Assembly: GCF_000318095.2 (NCBI RefSeq)
Contig: NZ_KB290717.1
Coordinates: 184,520-248,519 of the forward strand
Direction: 5' to 3'
DNA length: 64,000 nucleotides
Source: Alloprevotella sp. oral taxon 473 str. F0040
GTDB taxonomy: Bacteria; Bacteroidota; Bacteroidia; Bacteroidales; Bacteroidaceae
Position numbers and translations under genes: made by a program. A model generated the notes under the pieces. It made no database searches. It saw only the letters and a program-made list of their open reading frames with translations, and was not told the origin of the DNA. Positions 51,369-60,140 of the stretch are shown piece after piece. Positions within the stretch are counted from its first letter, which is position 1; every line of letters begins with the position of its first letter.

Positions 51369-52111
51369 GAGAGCATTTGTGTAAGAAAGAGATCGGAGAA
51401 AAGTATAAGCATCGAGGAACTAACTACAGCATCTGTTGAAGCTTTTCCAACTTCGACAGAACCACCTTCCACACGATAACCATAATAGGCAGACACGCTA
51501 GAAATTATAAAAGCAAAAAAGAAGCTTTTAACCACTCCCATCCAGAAATACCATTGATTAAAATCATACTGAATTCCTTCTGTTAGATGTGCCGGTGTTA
51601 ATATGTGACCTATATAAGCTGTTGCATAAGCTCCAATTATACCACTCGTAGTGGAGAAAACTACTAATAGTGGAATCATGGTAAGCAGACCTATAATCTT
51701 TGGTAGGATAAGGTAGGAGGCAGAATTAATCCCCATGATTTCAAGTGCATCTATTTGTTGAGTCACTCTCATGGTACCAATTTCTGATGCGATATTAGAA
51801 CCTACTTTACCTGCTAAGATTAAACACATAATAGATGATGAAAACTCTAGAAGCATTATCTCTCGAGTCACATAACCGCTTACCCATTTAGGCATCCATG
51901 CGCTTTCTATATTTAGTTTGATTTGAATGCATATAACTGCTCCAATAAAGAAAGAAATTAATAAGACGATAACGATGGAGTCGACTCCCAGAGCTGCCAT
52001 CTCTTTGACATACTGTTTCCAGAACATACGAAATCGTTCTGGAATAGCGAAGACTCTCCTCATTAGGACAAGATATTGTCCTAATGCTTGGAGATACGAT
52101 GTGAATAGCAT
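51365..52111 (-). CDS. MlaE-like ABC transporter permease
   Basis: A 248-residue inner-membrane permease with about five or six helices and the MlaE hallmarks: A-L-G-V-D-S-I-V-I-V-L-L near residue 40, E-F-S-S-S-I-M-C-L-I-L-A-G-K-V-G-S-N-I-A (about 89-108), E-I-G-T-M-R-V-T-Q-Q-I-D-A-L-E-I-M-G-I and the C-terminal G-G-S-V-E-V-G-K-A-S-T-D-A-V-V-S-S-S. These are strongly conserved in YrbE/MlaE proteins that, with MlaF, carry phospholipids. It overlaps mlaF by four bases (translational coupling) and lies 4 bases after the TlpA-like gene, so all four minus-strand genes share a transcript. Confidence 0.9.
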   Translation of the reverse strand: MLFTSYLQALGQYLVLMRRVFAIPERFRMFWKQYVKEMAALGVDSIVIVLLISFFIGAVICIQIKLNIESAWMPKWVSGYVTREIMLLEFSSSIMCLILAGKVGSNIASEIGTMRVTQQIDALEIMGINSASYLILPKIIGLLTMIPLLVVFSTTSGIIGAYATAYIGHILTPAHLTEGIQYDFNQWYFWMGVVKSFFFAFIISSVSAYYGYRVEGGSVEVGKASTDAVVSSSMLILFSDLFLTQMLS

Positions 52112-52115
52112 CCGA

Positions 52116-52697
52116 TTATTTGGTTAAAGCTGTTTCTATTAGATTCTGAAGCAGACTATTCCCTGGGTAGCCACCTTGAGTGATGTTAGAAAATGCCACG
52201 CTTCCATCCTTATTTAATAACATATAAGCTGGAATTCCTGCCATGTTTAGCTCTCCGCCTAGTTCTGACCATTGTTTGTCTGTCAGACGATAGTGATCAC
52301 CACTGATAATCTGAAGAGCATTCTTCCACTCTGCTTCGGGAGAGGTTTCGCCTGTGATGTAAACAAAGACAGCACCTTTCTTCTGAAGTTCAGTTTTAAT
52401 CAAGTCCACTTCCTTCATTGCCGCTCTACATGGAGGGCACCAGGTTGCCCAAAAATCTATGAGCACGACCTTTCCTCTATACTTCTTTTTAAGCGAATCA
52501 AAAGCATCATGCCCATTTAGTTCTGTACTAATAGGGACAATAGTTGCAGGTATAGCATCGGGATTCGAAGGATTAGCTATAGACATTGGAGTTTCCTGAG
52601 TATTAGTGGACAATGACTCCTTTTTACTGGTTTTAGAAGCACAGCTAGTGGTTGCAAGTAATAATGTTGTTACTACAAGAAGAAGACTTTTACGCAT
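52116..52697 (-). CDS. TlpA/ResA-like thioredoxin-family lipoprotein
   Basis: A 193-residue lipoprotein: signal M-R-K-S-L-L-L-V-V ... A-T-T-S-C (Cys19). The thioredoxin domain holds the redox pair in F-W-A-T-W-C-P-P-C-R-A-A-M and the cis-Pro in A-G-I-P-A-Y. C-P-P-C is the motif of reducing thiol proteins such as ResA and TlpA. It would act in the periplasm to reduce disulphides, for example in cytochrome or outer-membrane protein handling. It is the first gene of the run leading into mlaE-mlaF-DUF3256; the TATATTTG box at 52748 is its likely promoter. Confidence 0.88.
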   Translation of the reverse strand: MRKSLLLVVTTLLLATTSCASKTSKKESLSTNTQETPMSIANPSNPDAIPATIVPISTELNGHDAFDSLKKKYRGKVVLIDFWATWCPPCRAAMKEVDLIKTELQKKGAVFVYITGETSPEAEWKNALQIISGDHYRLTDKQWSELGGELNMAGIPAYMLLNKDGSVAFSNITQGGYPGNSLLQNLIETALTK

Positions 52698-52747
52698 AAT
52701 TTCTATATTTTATGAACTTATTTATAGTGAGTTGCGAGATTAGAATG

Positions 52748-52755
52748 CAAATATA
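52748..52755 (-). promoter_or_regulatory. -7 element for the TlpA-mlaE-mlaF run
   Basis: On the minus strand this reads TATATTTG (TAnnTTTG), about 50 bases before the ATG. The -33 element is weak. Confidence 0.4.
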
Positions 52756-52870
52756 ATCCATTTTGATGAGATAACTTGATTTTTTCCATATTATGTATGG
52801 ATGACCACCTTAAAAACACTTACAAATTAAGTTTTTACCAGTAAACAGCTTTCATTTGCTGGGAATTACT

Positions 52871-52878
52871 TATATTTG
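52871..52878 (+). promoter_or_regulatory. -7 element for the TPR-protein gene
   Basis: TATATTTG at 52871-52878 fits TAnnTTTG; an upstream -33 box at the right distance is not clear. It is divergent from the box at 52748. Confidence 0.4.
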
Positions 52879-52966
52879 CAGTTAGATTGCTTACTTGGGA
52901 GATAAGCTTACTTAAGCTATGCAATTGATACTAATCCGAATAAAACAACTATAAATAGAAGACTCT

Positions 52967-54418
52967 ATGAAGAAAAATCTTATCCTAGCCCTACTGTTTG
53001 CAGCATTCTCTTTTGGTGCTGCGAGTGCACAGAATCAGGCAAACAGCCCTGTCCCTATGGAAGCTAACGTTCAGGCAATGGCAGACGAGGTTATCGCCAA
53101 TCAGATGAGTGACCCAGAAGCTGCTAATAAGGCCTTTGCTAAGCTGCTCTCCAAAGTTAAGAAGGATAAGGAGCAACTTACTGCTGTAGGACAGTTCTTC
53201 TTGGATCAAAAGATTTATCCTTGCGCTAATCAGTGTGCAAAGCAAGTATATCAACTAGATCCATCCTATGTGCCAGGTTTGATGTTGAGTGGTCGTGTTT
53301 GTATCCTTCGCAAGGACTGGGGAGGTGCAGGACAAAAGTTTGATGAAGTGTTGAGCTATCAGCCCGATAACATCGAAGCCCTCAAATTGTCTGCTCGAGT
53401 TTATAAGAACGTGAACCCCATCGTTGCACAAGAGACTCTCAAGAAAATCCTCGAAAAGGAGCCTGAAAACTTAGATGCTTACAAGGAACTTGGTGATATT
53501 GCATACAATAATCAAGAGTTCAAGGAGTCTGTAAAAGCATACAAGAATGTATTTGATCACACTAAGGATTTGACTATTGAGAATGTGCCTGCTGGTGTGA
53601 ATTATCTCACTGCTATGATGCTTACTGGAGGTGATGCTTATGCTATAAAAGAATTGGCGCAAAAACTTCTTCCTCTTGATTCAAAGAACTTTGCTCTTCG
53701 TAGTCTTCTCTTCTTCTCCGATGTAGAAACTATGGACTACCAAAAGGCAAAGGAAGACATCGCTTATCTCGAGAATAAGGAATACGAAGATAGCTTATAT
53801 CGTTATATCGACTATCAATATGCAGCCCGCTATGCCAACGAAGCACTTAATGATAAAGATGCTGCAATAGCTTATTATATCAAGGCCTCAGAAAAGGATT
53901 CTATGCGCCCAGATACTTATAAGGAAATCGCTACTTTAATGCGTTCTAATAAACAAGCGGCTCAGGCAATTCCTTATATGGAGAAATATATTAAGCTTCG
54001 TGGAGAGAAAGCAGATAGCAAAGATAGATTTAGCCTCGGTCTTACATATATCGCTGCAAAGGCACAGGCTGCAACTGATGAAGAACGTGATAAGTTTATC
54101 GAAGCAGGCGACAAGGTTTTTGAGGATTACATGACTGAGCTACCTAATAACTACGTAGGTCCTTTCTATCGTGCGCAGTTATGGATTACTGATGGGAACA
54201 AACCCGAAGAGAAGCCTCGTGAATACTACACTAAGGCACTTGAACTTATTGGGGACAATGCTGACTATGTAGATCAGAAGAAAGGAGCACTCACCTATTT
54301 GATGGTATATTATCTAAAGAAAGAGGATGATGCAAAGTGTAAGGTATATGTAAATGAAATCCTGAAACTTGATCCTAACAATGCTATAGCAAAGAAGGTG
54401 CAATCAGTATTGAAGTAA
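52967..54418 (+). CDS. Exported TPR-repeat protein
   Basis: A 483-residue protein with a cleavable signal (M-K-K-N-L-I-L-A-L-L ... A-S-A-Q-N, cut near residue 22) and a series of tetratricopeptide helices, e.g. L-D-P-S-Y-V-P-G-L-M-L-S-G-R, L-S-Y-Q-P-D-N-I-E-A-L-K-L-S-A-R-V, L-E-K-E-P-E-N-L-D-A-Y-K-E-L-G-D-I-A and L-K-L-D-P-N-N-A-I-A-K-K. TPR domains bind partner proteins; this one is periplasmic and resembles proteins found near energy-transducing or outer-membrane assembly genes in Bacteroidota. The precise partner is unknown. It stands alone, closed by a 13-bp terminator. Confidence 0.82.
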   Translation: MKKNLILALLFAAFSFGAASAQNQANSPVPMEANVQAMADEVIANQMSDPEAANKAFAKLLSKVKKDKEQLTAVGQFFLDQKIYPCANQCAKQVYQLDPSYVPGLMLSGRVCILRKDWGGAGQKFDEVLSYQPDNIEALKLSARVYKNVNPIVAQETLKKILEKEPENLDAYKELGDIAYNNQEFKESVKAYKNVFDHTKDLTIENVPAGVNYLTAMMLTGGDAYAIKELAQKLLPLDSKNFALRSLLFFSDVETMDYQKAKEDIAYLENKEYEDSLYRYIDYQYAARYANEALNDKDAAIAYYIKASEKDSMRPDTYKEIATLMRSNKQAAQAIPYMEKYIKLRGEKADSKDRFSLGLTYIAAKAQAATDEERDKFIEAGDKVFEDYMTELPNNYVGPFYRAQLWITDGNKPEEKPREYYTKALELIGDNADYVDQKKGALTYLMVYYLKKEDDAKCKVYVNEILKLDPNNAIAKKVQSVLK

Positions 54419-54445
54419 GCTCACACGACCCTAGCTTTAATAGAG

Positions 54446-54480
54446 TTGGTGGAGTAGTTTATTCTATACTACTCCACCAA
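54446..54480 (+). terminator. Intrinsic terminator after the TPR gene
   Basis: A perfect 13-bp stem (54446-54458 with 54468-54480), 9-nt loop, followed by TTTTATTC. Confidence 0.85.
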
Positions 54481-54583
54481 TTTTATTCTTTATGATTCAG
54501 CATAAATTCATCTTGTGATAGCAACGATAAAGTTGTTTTAGTACAGTGAAATACAGAACTAAAAGAGAAAACTTTAAGCAAAC

Positions 54584-54614
54584 TTGCTCAGGTTAACAAA
54601 AATGCGTAACTTTG
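54584..54614 (+). promoter_or_regulatory. Promoter of rpsP
   Basis: TTGC (54584-54587), 19-base spacer, TAACTTTG (54607-54614). It sets the rpsP start at ATG 54692 and a leader of about 70 nt. Confidence 0.7.
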
Positions 54615-54659
54615 CAGAGCTGTCACGAGTTGACGGCACGAAGTTTTTTATTATTCATC

Positions 54660-54673
54660 GGGGACGTGTCCCC
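54660..54673 (+). promoter_or_regulatory. GC hairpin in the rpsP leader
   Basis: The palindrome GGGGACGTGTCCCC lies 18 bases before the rpsP start codon and within the predicted leader. It may affect translation or be a protein-binding element. Confidence 0.4.
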
Positions 54674-54691
54674 ATAAATCCATTTCAATCA

Positions 54692-55243
54692 ATGGCAACT
54701 CGTATTCGTTTGCAACGCCATGGCCGCAAGGGCTATGCTTTTTACAGCATCGTTATCGCTGACGTTCGCGCACCACGTGATGGTAAGTTTACTGAAAAAA
54801 TTGGTACTTACAATCCTAATACCAACCCTGCAACAGTAGACCTCAATTTTGAGCGTGCTCTCCACTGGGTAGAGTGTGGTGCACAACCTACTGACACAGT
54901 ACGTAATATTCTTTCTGACGAAGGTGTTCTTCTGATGAAGCATCTCCGTGGTGGTGTTAAGAAGGGTGCGTTTGACGAAGCAGCTGCACAAAGCAAGTTC
55001 GAAGCATGGAAGCAAGAAAAGGACAGCAAGTCTGCTGCTTTTGTAGGTAAACTTGCAGAAGCTAAGAAGTCCGCACTTGCTGCACGTCTTGAAGCAGAGA
55101 AGGCTACTAATGCTAAGATTGCAGAAAAGGTAGCAGAAAAGAAGGCTGCTGCTGCTCAAGCTGCAGCTGAGGCTGCTGCAGAAACTGCAGAAGAGCAAGT
55201 AGAAGAAGTTACAGCTACTGAAGAAGCTGTTGTTGAAGCTTAA
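54692..55243 (+). CDS. rpsP: 30S ribosomal protein S16
   Basis: A 183-residue S16 protein. Residues 1-80 are the S16 domain: [37 protein letters not shown] and the [16 protein letters not shown] segment. A long Ala/Glu/Lys tail follows (about 95-183, [12 protein letters not shown]), as commonly seen in Bacteroidota S16 and absent from E. coli. ATG 54692 gives the universal start; a longer frame to 54584 crosses the promoter and is excluded. Confidence 0.96.
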   Translation: MATRIRLQRHGRKGYAFYSIVIADVRAPRDGKFTEKIGTYNPNTNPATVDLNFERALHWVECGAQPTDTVRNILSDEGVLLMKHLRGGVKKGAFDEAAAQSKFEAWKQEKDSKSAAFVGKLAEAKKSALAARLEAEKATNAKIAEKVAEKKAAAAQAAAEAAAETAEEQVEEVTATEEAVVEA

Positions 55244-55315
55244 ATTCTAGGTTCTAGGGACGCTTTCATAGGCTTTTCTTGAAAGTATTCCTCTTCTTCT
55301 GGTCTAAATCAATAC

Positions 55316-55345
55316 AAGGTCGTTTCCTAAAGTGGAAGCGACCTT
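55316..55345 (+). terminator. Terminator after rpsP
   Basis: A 12-bp stem with one G-U pair (55316-55327 with 55334-55345), 6-nt loop, then ATTTCTTTTC. Confidence 0.75.
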
Positions 55346-55657
55346 ATTTCTTTTCTGTTGTAGTCTCTTACACATTAGTTTGCTCTTACTTTCTATTGAT
55401 GTTACAATAGGACTAGATGGTGAAACATAACCTGAATTTTAAGCAAATTCTATATTAACTTTATTGCTACTTATAGCTGGTGCAAACTTTTATCTGACAG
55501 AAACAAACTGATACGAACAACTATGCTTTTACTATAGCCAATCTCGTGACTTGAATAGAAGCTGTATTTGACTTACGAAAAACTTTCAACTTTTCTAGAT
55601 GGAAGCAATATCTTAGAATGTGACTTCTAATCTTTCTGGCTTTTAAACAATATGGAG

Positions 55658-55694
55658 AACGCCCATATCTCTTTTAAATAAAGATATGGGCGTT
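55658..55694 (-). terminator. Hairpin after the YggS-like gene
   Basis: A perfect 13-bp stem (55658-55670 with 55682-55694), 11-nt loop, 50 bases beyond the gene's stop on the minus strand. Confidence 0.65.
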
Positions 55695-55743
55695 ATATAG
55701 TTGCGAGACTAATGACAATGCAAACCTGCATAATCATTATCGA

Positions 55744-56415
55744 TTAGTATTGACGATCTCCAAAGATAGAGCTACCTATTCTTATTAAAGTACTTCCAGT
55801 TTCAATTGCTAGTGGGTAATCTTCGCTCATTCCCCACGAGCATTCTTTAAATTCTGGAATATTAGAAAAGTGAGTACTTTTAGCCCAGTGGAAAAGCTCG
55901 TTTGCCAATTTGAATTCCTCTAAGACCTGCGTAGTGTCATCTGTAAAGGAAGCCATACACATCACTCCTATAATCTGCGCATAAGATAAATTACTCCATT
56001 GCCCATCGTTTAGAAACGCTAGAAATTCATTGGGATAAAAGCCAAACTTAGCTTCTTCTTGAGCCACATGTATTTGGATTAAGCAAGGAATCTTGCGATT
56101 GTGTTTTCTTCCTTGTTTATCAATTTCCTCTAATAGGTGCAAACTATCAACAGCATGGATAAGAGTTATAAAAGGCGCAATGTATTTAACTTTGTTAGCT
56201 TGTAGATGTCCGATGAAATGCCACTCTATGTCGGAGGGAAGCACTTGTTGCTTTTCTATTAACTCTTGTACCCTACTTTCACCAAATATACGTTGTCCCA
56301 CATCATAAGCTTCTTGTAGGGCTGACTTAGGATGAAACTTTGATACTGCCACTAGATTCACCTGTTCAGGTATTTGTTCCTTTATCTTTATTAGCCGTTC
56401 TTGTAATGGAGTCAT
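55744..56415 (-). CDS. YggS family PLP homeostasis protein
   Basis: A 223-residue PLP-binding TIM-barrel protein. The PLP lysine is in L-V-A-V-S-K-F-H-P; G-E-S-R-V-Q-E-L, I-E-W-H-F-I-G-H-L-Q-A-N-K and G-M-S-E-D-Y-P-L-A-I-E-x-G-S-T-x-I-R-I-G-S are the conserved blocks. It helps regulate PLP and amino-acid balance, without known enzyme activity. It lies 119 bases downstream of the DUF4494 gene on the minus strand; this pairing is common in Bacteroidota. Confident family call. Confidence 0.93.
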   Translation of the reverse strand: MTPLQERLIKIKEQIPEQVNLVAVSKFHPKSALQEAYDVGQRIFGESRVQELIEKQQVLPSDIEWHFIGHLQANKVKYIAPFITLIHAVDSLHLLEEIDKQGRKHNRKIPCLIQIHVAQEEAKFGFYPNEFLAFLNDGQWSNLSYAQIIGVMCMASFTDDTTQVLEEFKLANELFHWAKSTHFSNIPEFKECSWGMSEDYPLAIETGSTLIRIGSSIFGDRQY

Positions 56416-56534
56416 AGTTAACTGAGGGACGATTGAATTGAGATCAGAAGGAGTTACATGCTAGGAGTTATATGCTAAAAAGAACCACTATATCAAAAGT
56501 ATTGGCAGACTAATATTGGGAGCGTAGCCCATTA

Positions 56535-56990
56535 TTATTCAGATTTTTCAGGAATGTCTGCTTTGTAGTGATATACATCCATAAGCATAGTTTCAGTCAT
56601 GGATGATATTATGTAGTCCATCATTGACCCTTTCATCCCTTCATCAAGCCGTTCTACCGCATCACGAAGATCAGAAGACTGAATCAGTACGTTATGAGAA
56701 GACTTCTTTTCTTTACCACTCTTCTCGTCAAGAGTCATGAATGTCAGTTTTGCTTTAAACCAACGATCAGCAGACTCATCTGTTGTTTCAAAAATCTCTG
56801 CAAATCGAGCGCGTTTGATATCGCTTACCTGAAAATCTCCCGTCATAAATGGAGCAACTTCTTCAATGATTCTACGTTCGGCTTCCGTGAAGTTCAGTGC
56901 ATCAACGAGATATGGTTCGTTGACCTTTTTCACTACTCCATTGTCCATTGTACGTTCATACTTGATCTTGCATTCAAACCATTCAGCCAT
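56535..56990 (-). CDS. DUF4494 family protein
   Basis: A 151-residue cytoplasmic protein of a Bacteroidota-only family, recognised by the opening W-F-E-C-K-I-K-Y-E-R, Y-L-V-D-A-L-N-F-T-E-A-E, and F-K-A-K-L-T-F-M-T-L-D-E in the middle, then V-Y-H-Y near the end. Function unknown; often found next to a yggS-like gene, as here. No signal peptide or membrane helix. A -7-like element (57085-57092) lies about 95 bases upstream. Confidence 0.82.
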   Translation of the reverse strand: MAEWFECKIKYERTMDNGVVKKVNEPYLVDALNFTEAERRIIEEVAPFMTGDFQVSDIKRARFAEIFETTDESADRWFKAKLTFMTLDEKSGKEKKSSHNVLIQSSDLRDAVERLDEGMKGSMMDYIISSMTETMLMDVYHYKADIPEKSE

Positions 56991-57084
56991 TGTGTAACTA
57001 TACTTATTGAGGTTATGACTTAGATAAGTCTTAATTGGATTCTATAGACTAAAAGAGCTATTACTTAATAAAAGAACAGCTCAG

Positions 57085-57092
57085 CAAAGTTA
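57085..57092 (-). promoter_or_regulatory. -7 element for the DUF4494-yggS pair
   Basis: On the minus strand this reads TAACTTTG; the -33 element is not clear. Confidence 0.4.
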
Positions 57093-57183
57093 CAAAATTC
57101 TAAGGGTAACGAAAAGAACTTTTTGGAGAAAAGTATGATGTGAATTCAAAAAAGCATTTGAGTATAGAAAATACTGAAGCCAT

Positions 57184-58185
57184 TTATTCATTAATGGCAC
57201 CACACTTGTGACATTTTCCCTTGCTTGAGAGCCCAGCACCACATTTTCCACATCGGTAAGGCGATTGGTTGTATTGGAAGTGGCGATGCAATGCAAAATA
57301 CCAATATGCAGCAAGAACTGGATACCCTAGATAAATGTGTACGCTTTGAGTAAAAAACAGATAAAGCACCATGCAAACTCCGAAAAGGGAAGCTAAATAA
57401 GAGATTGCATCTACGACCGCTGGCTGTTTAAACACATCATCTATTACTGCAATTAGCACTATTAGCATGGTCCAAATGCTGAGAAGGAATAGGCGAATCG
57501 CTATGGGATTTGTTGCAAAAGGGTTAAGTGTTGGTTGATAGTAAAAAGCCTCCCAAACATCAGGGTAGAATTGTTGAATAGCTCCGTACAGAACGGCAGA
57601 ACTACTTACTACTAAGCAAAGCAAGGTGGGATAAAAACTTCTAATATCATTGACATGTACCATTTGAAAACGAGCATGTCGTAAATTCTGTATACCCAAG
57701 AATAGTATTCCGAGTGCCAGAAATGATACAACCAATAGCATGCTCCAACTCGAAAAGAGGTTGATGAAACGAGAAATAAAATTGTCTGGAACTACTCTGT
57801 CGTGTAAGTCCTTTGCACGCACCCATCCCATGGTTTGTGGATCTCTAGCTAGCATCACCCACATACTGTCCGTAGAATCTGATGGTATGGAAGTTATATT
57901 AGTCACTACCACAGCGTCCCATCTGTGAAGCCACATTTCACATGTATCTTCTGATAAACCAAAAGCATTTGCTGGACTGTGTGATAGGCGTATAGTGTCA
58001 GTTACGACAAAGTTATAGTTACGCCAGTAGTGGTATTGCTGTTTGAAAGCAATTGAGTCTACATTCTCTCCAACCCAAGGGTTTAAGACTTGTGGTCGAT
58101 CATGTTTACATGCTAAAAACAAGGACATACAGATACTAAACAGTAGCAAAGTCTTAGTAAGAACTGAAAATACGGAAACATTCAT
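57184..58185 (-). CDS. Zinc-ribbon membrane protein with lipoprotein-like signal
   Basis: A 333-residue protein. Signal-like N-terminus ending S-L-F-L-A-C-K (Cys26), then an exported region with W-V-M-L-A-R-D-P-Q-T-M-G-W-V-R-A-K-D-L that looks like an SH3-type fold, then four or five membrane helices (about 140-300), and a C-terminal zinc ribbon Y-R-C-G-K-C-G-A-G-L ... C-H-K-C-G-A (C-x-x-C pairs). Similar proteins exist in other Bacteroidales but no role is known. The layout (outside sensor-like domain, membrane part, inside zinc ribbon) suggests a sensor or regulator; this is only inference. It is the gene before the U32 run on the same strand. Confidence 0.6.
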   Translation of the reverse strand: MNVSVFSVLTKTLLLFSICMSLFLACKHDRPQVLNPWVGENVDSIAFKQQYHYWRNYNFVVTDTIRLSHSPANAFGLSEDTCEMWLHRWDAVVVTNITSIPSDSTDSMWVMLARDPQTMGWVRAKDLHDRVVPDNFISRFINLFSSWSMLLVVSFLALGILFLGIQNLRHARFQMVHVNDIRSFYPTLLCLVVSSSAVLYGAIQQFYPDVWEAFYYQPTLNPFATNPIAIRLFLLSIWTMLIVLIAVIDDVFKQPAVVDAISYLASLFGVCMVLYLFFTQSVHIYLGYPVLAAYWYFALHRHFQYNQSPYRCGKCGAGLSSKGKCHKCGAINE

Positions 58186-58316
58186 TGATGTAATGGATTG
58201 GTGATGATGTGTAACCCCTTATTATACATGTGGATGTGTAAAATCAATAAGAGCTTTGATACAACCTTGTGAGGTGCATTAATGAACTTTCTTTTTATTG
58301 GCAAGTATAATCCCCA

Positions 58317-60140
58317 TCAGTCTGCATGTACGCTCATTTCGCATTTAGCACAATCAAACGTAAGAGGAAAGGTGCGACCATCTGACATGCGCAAAGCGAG
58401 CGGCTCTTTCCATGTTGGTGGACGTTTCGTTTCTCGTGGGCATTGTCCATTGGCATAGCGTATGCAATGCTTACATGTCATTAATCGAGCGCTAGGAATT
58501 GGATTTATCTCAAAAGCTGGTTGGATTTCTTGCGCTCCTAGTTCTTTAAGAAATGTATCTGCTAAATGATTAGATACGTTGCTTGTGTAGTCTAAAGAGA
58601 TACCTTTAAGAGATATGTCATTAGCGATGGGACGCCTTTGATCTCTTCTATGAGCCGTTTGGCAGGCTTTAATAAGCTGTTGAACCAACGACCGTCGCCA
58701 TTCATTAAGTTGTCCTGTTGGAATAAAGAGGTCTCCTTTAGTGTCAACATTTACAGTATTAGCTACAAAAGGGGTTCCTCCAAGTTTAGAGAGTTGTCGT
58801 ACTATATTATCCTGCTGAGGAGATCTAGCATCTTGGAGTTCAGAAGAGAAATCTAGACTTACAAATACACCATGTTCAGTAGTGCCCGAAAGCGTGAAAA
58901 TTTGTGTCTTGTTATTTTGTCTTGTAAGTGAAATGTTCAGTGATAATACGCGCTCAGAAGAAGAGCGTTCCATAACTTTTTCAAAAGCTCTATCTTCGTT
59001 ACGAAAGAGCTCAGTACCAGTTTTTAAAGTTTCAGGGAGTTTCAGAGGAAAAAGTTCTAACCCTTCTGCGCGATTGATTCGGAAACCTTGTAGGCGTCCG
59101 TACTCATCAAAATAGCAAAGTCCATCTCCATTTGAAAAACTAGCAGAGGAGTCAATAATAAAGGAACGTCCCCCTACCCTCTTTACTGTGCCAACAGGAG
59201 CCCCTATAGCCTTCGGAGTGTGTTTAGACCAAATGTCGGGTAGGCGACCATGTAGAAAAAACTCAGAAAACCCACGATTGAACGACTTTTCAACCTGAGG
59301 TTTGAATGAATAGCGAGATTTCCCATAAGATGCTCGTTTAAATTCAGAACGTCGCGAGAGCACTAAATCAATCTTTTCGCGATAATGAGCAGAAATGTTG
59401 CGAACATAGCCTACATCTTTTAGTCGTCCTTCTACTTTGAAACTACTTACACCAGCATCTAACATCTGTTCTATGCTGTTGGTGCGATTCATATCGCGTA
59501 AAGATAAATGATATTGGGTGGAGATAACCTTACCATCCGCATCTATTAAATCAAACTTGAGACGACAAAATTGCGAGCATGCCCCACGATTAGCCGAACG
59601 TCGACAAATATGCTGAGATACATAGCATCGACCACTATAGCTTACACACAGTGCACCATGAACAAAAGCTTCTACTGGGACGTTTACTGCTCTTGTAATG
59701 CTTCTCAATTGATCTAACGAAAGTTCCCGGCCAACGACAATCTGTGAGTAGCCACATTGTTCCAAGAATCTAGCTTTGTCTGCAGTAATAGTATCCATTT
59801 GAGTCGAAGAATGCAGTGCGATTGGTGGTAGCTTCATCTTGAGTAGAGCTAAATCTTGAGTAATTAACGCATCCACACCCGCTTCATATAGTGCATGTAC
59901 CATTTCCTCTACTTTCTCTAACTCATCATCATAGAGGATCACATTAAGTGTAACATAAACACGTGCTCCAAAAATATGGGCATAATTGCATAGTCGATGT
60001 ATATCTTCGATTGAATTGCCAGCAGCAGCACGTGCTCCAAAGGACGGACCACCAATATACACGGCATCTGCGCCATGGCGTATAGCTTCAATGCCTATGT
60101 CAGCATTTTTTGCTGGACACAATAACTCTATAGTTCTCAT
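58317..60140 (-). CDS. U32 family peptidase / RNA hydroxylase-like protein
   Basis: A 607-residue protein of the U32 family with the longer C-terminal domain seen in E. coli RlhA (YdcP). The N-terminal TIM-barrel-like part has E-L-L-C-P-A-K-N-A-D, A-D-A-V-Y-I-G-G-P-S-F-G-A-R, the central signature V-E-A-F-V-H-G-A-L-C-V-S-Y-S-G-R-C-Y and S-A-N-R-G-A-C-S-Q-F-C-R with its cysteine set, and the C-terminal part has C-K-H-C-I-R-Y-A-N-G-Q-C and C-A-K-C, probably a metal or iron-sulphur site. RlhA hydroxylates a 23S rRNA cytidine and TrhP a tRNA uridine; either is possible. It overlaps the preceding TPR gene by four bases. Confidence 0.85.
   Translation of the reverse strand: MRTIELLCPAKNADIGIEAIRHGADAVYIGGPSFGARAAAGNSIEDIHRLCNYAHIFGARVYVTLNVILYDDELEKVEEMVHALYEAGVDALITQDLALLKMKLPPIALHSSTQMDTITADKARFLEQCGYSQIVVGRELSLDQLRSITRAVNVPVEAFVHGALCVSYSGRCYVSQHICRRSANRGACSQFCRLKFDLIDADGKVISTQYHLSLRDMNRTNSIEQMLDAGVSSFKVEGRLKDVGYVRNISAHYREKIDLVLSRRSEFKRASYGKSRYSFKPQVEKSFNRGFSEFFLHGRLPDIWSKHTPKAIGAPVGTVKRVGGRSFIIDSSASFSNGDGLCYFDEYGRLQGFRINRAEGLELFPLKLPETLKTGTELFRNEDRAFEKVMERSSSERVLSLNISLTRQNNKTQIFTLSGTTEHGVFVSLDFSSELQDARSPQQDNIVRQLSKLGGTPFVANTVNVDTKGDLFIPTGQLNEWRRSLVQQLIKACQTAHRRDQRRPIANDISLKGISLDYTSNVSNHLADTFLKELGAQEIQPAFEINPIPSARLMTCKHCIRYANGQCPRETKRPPTWKEPLALRMSDGRTFPLTFDCAKCEMSVHAD

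Larger units (their letters stand above)
55244..55743. other. 500-base gap between rpsP and yggS
   Basis: Contains the rpsP terminator (55316-55345) and a hairpin serving the convergent yggS-like gene (55658-55694). The 310 bases between them show no gene or structure that I can support. Confidence 0.6.

Noticed and set aside
54689-55198. Minus-strand frame of 169 codons opposite rpsP
   Set aside because: It arises from the Ala/Lys/Glu repeats of the S16 tail read backwards (Ser/Leu/Cys-rich); no real protein features.
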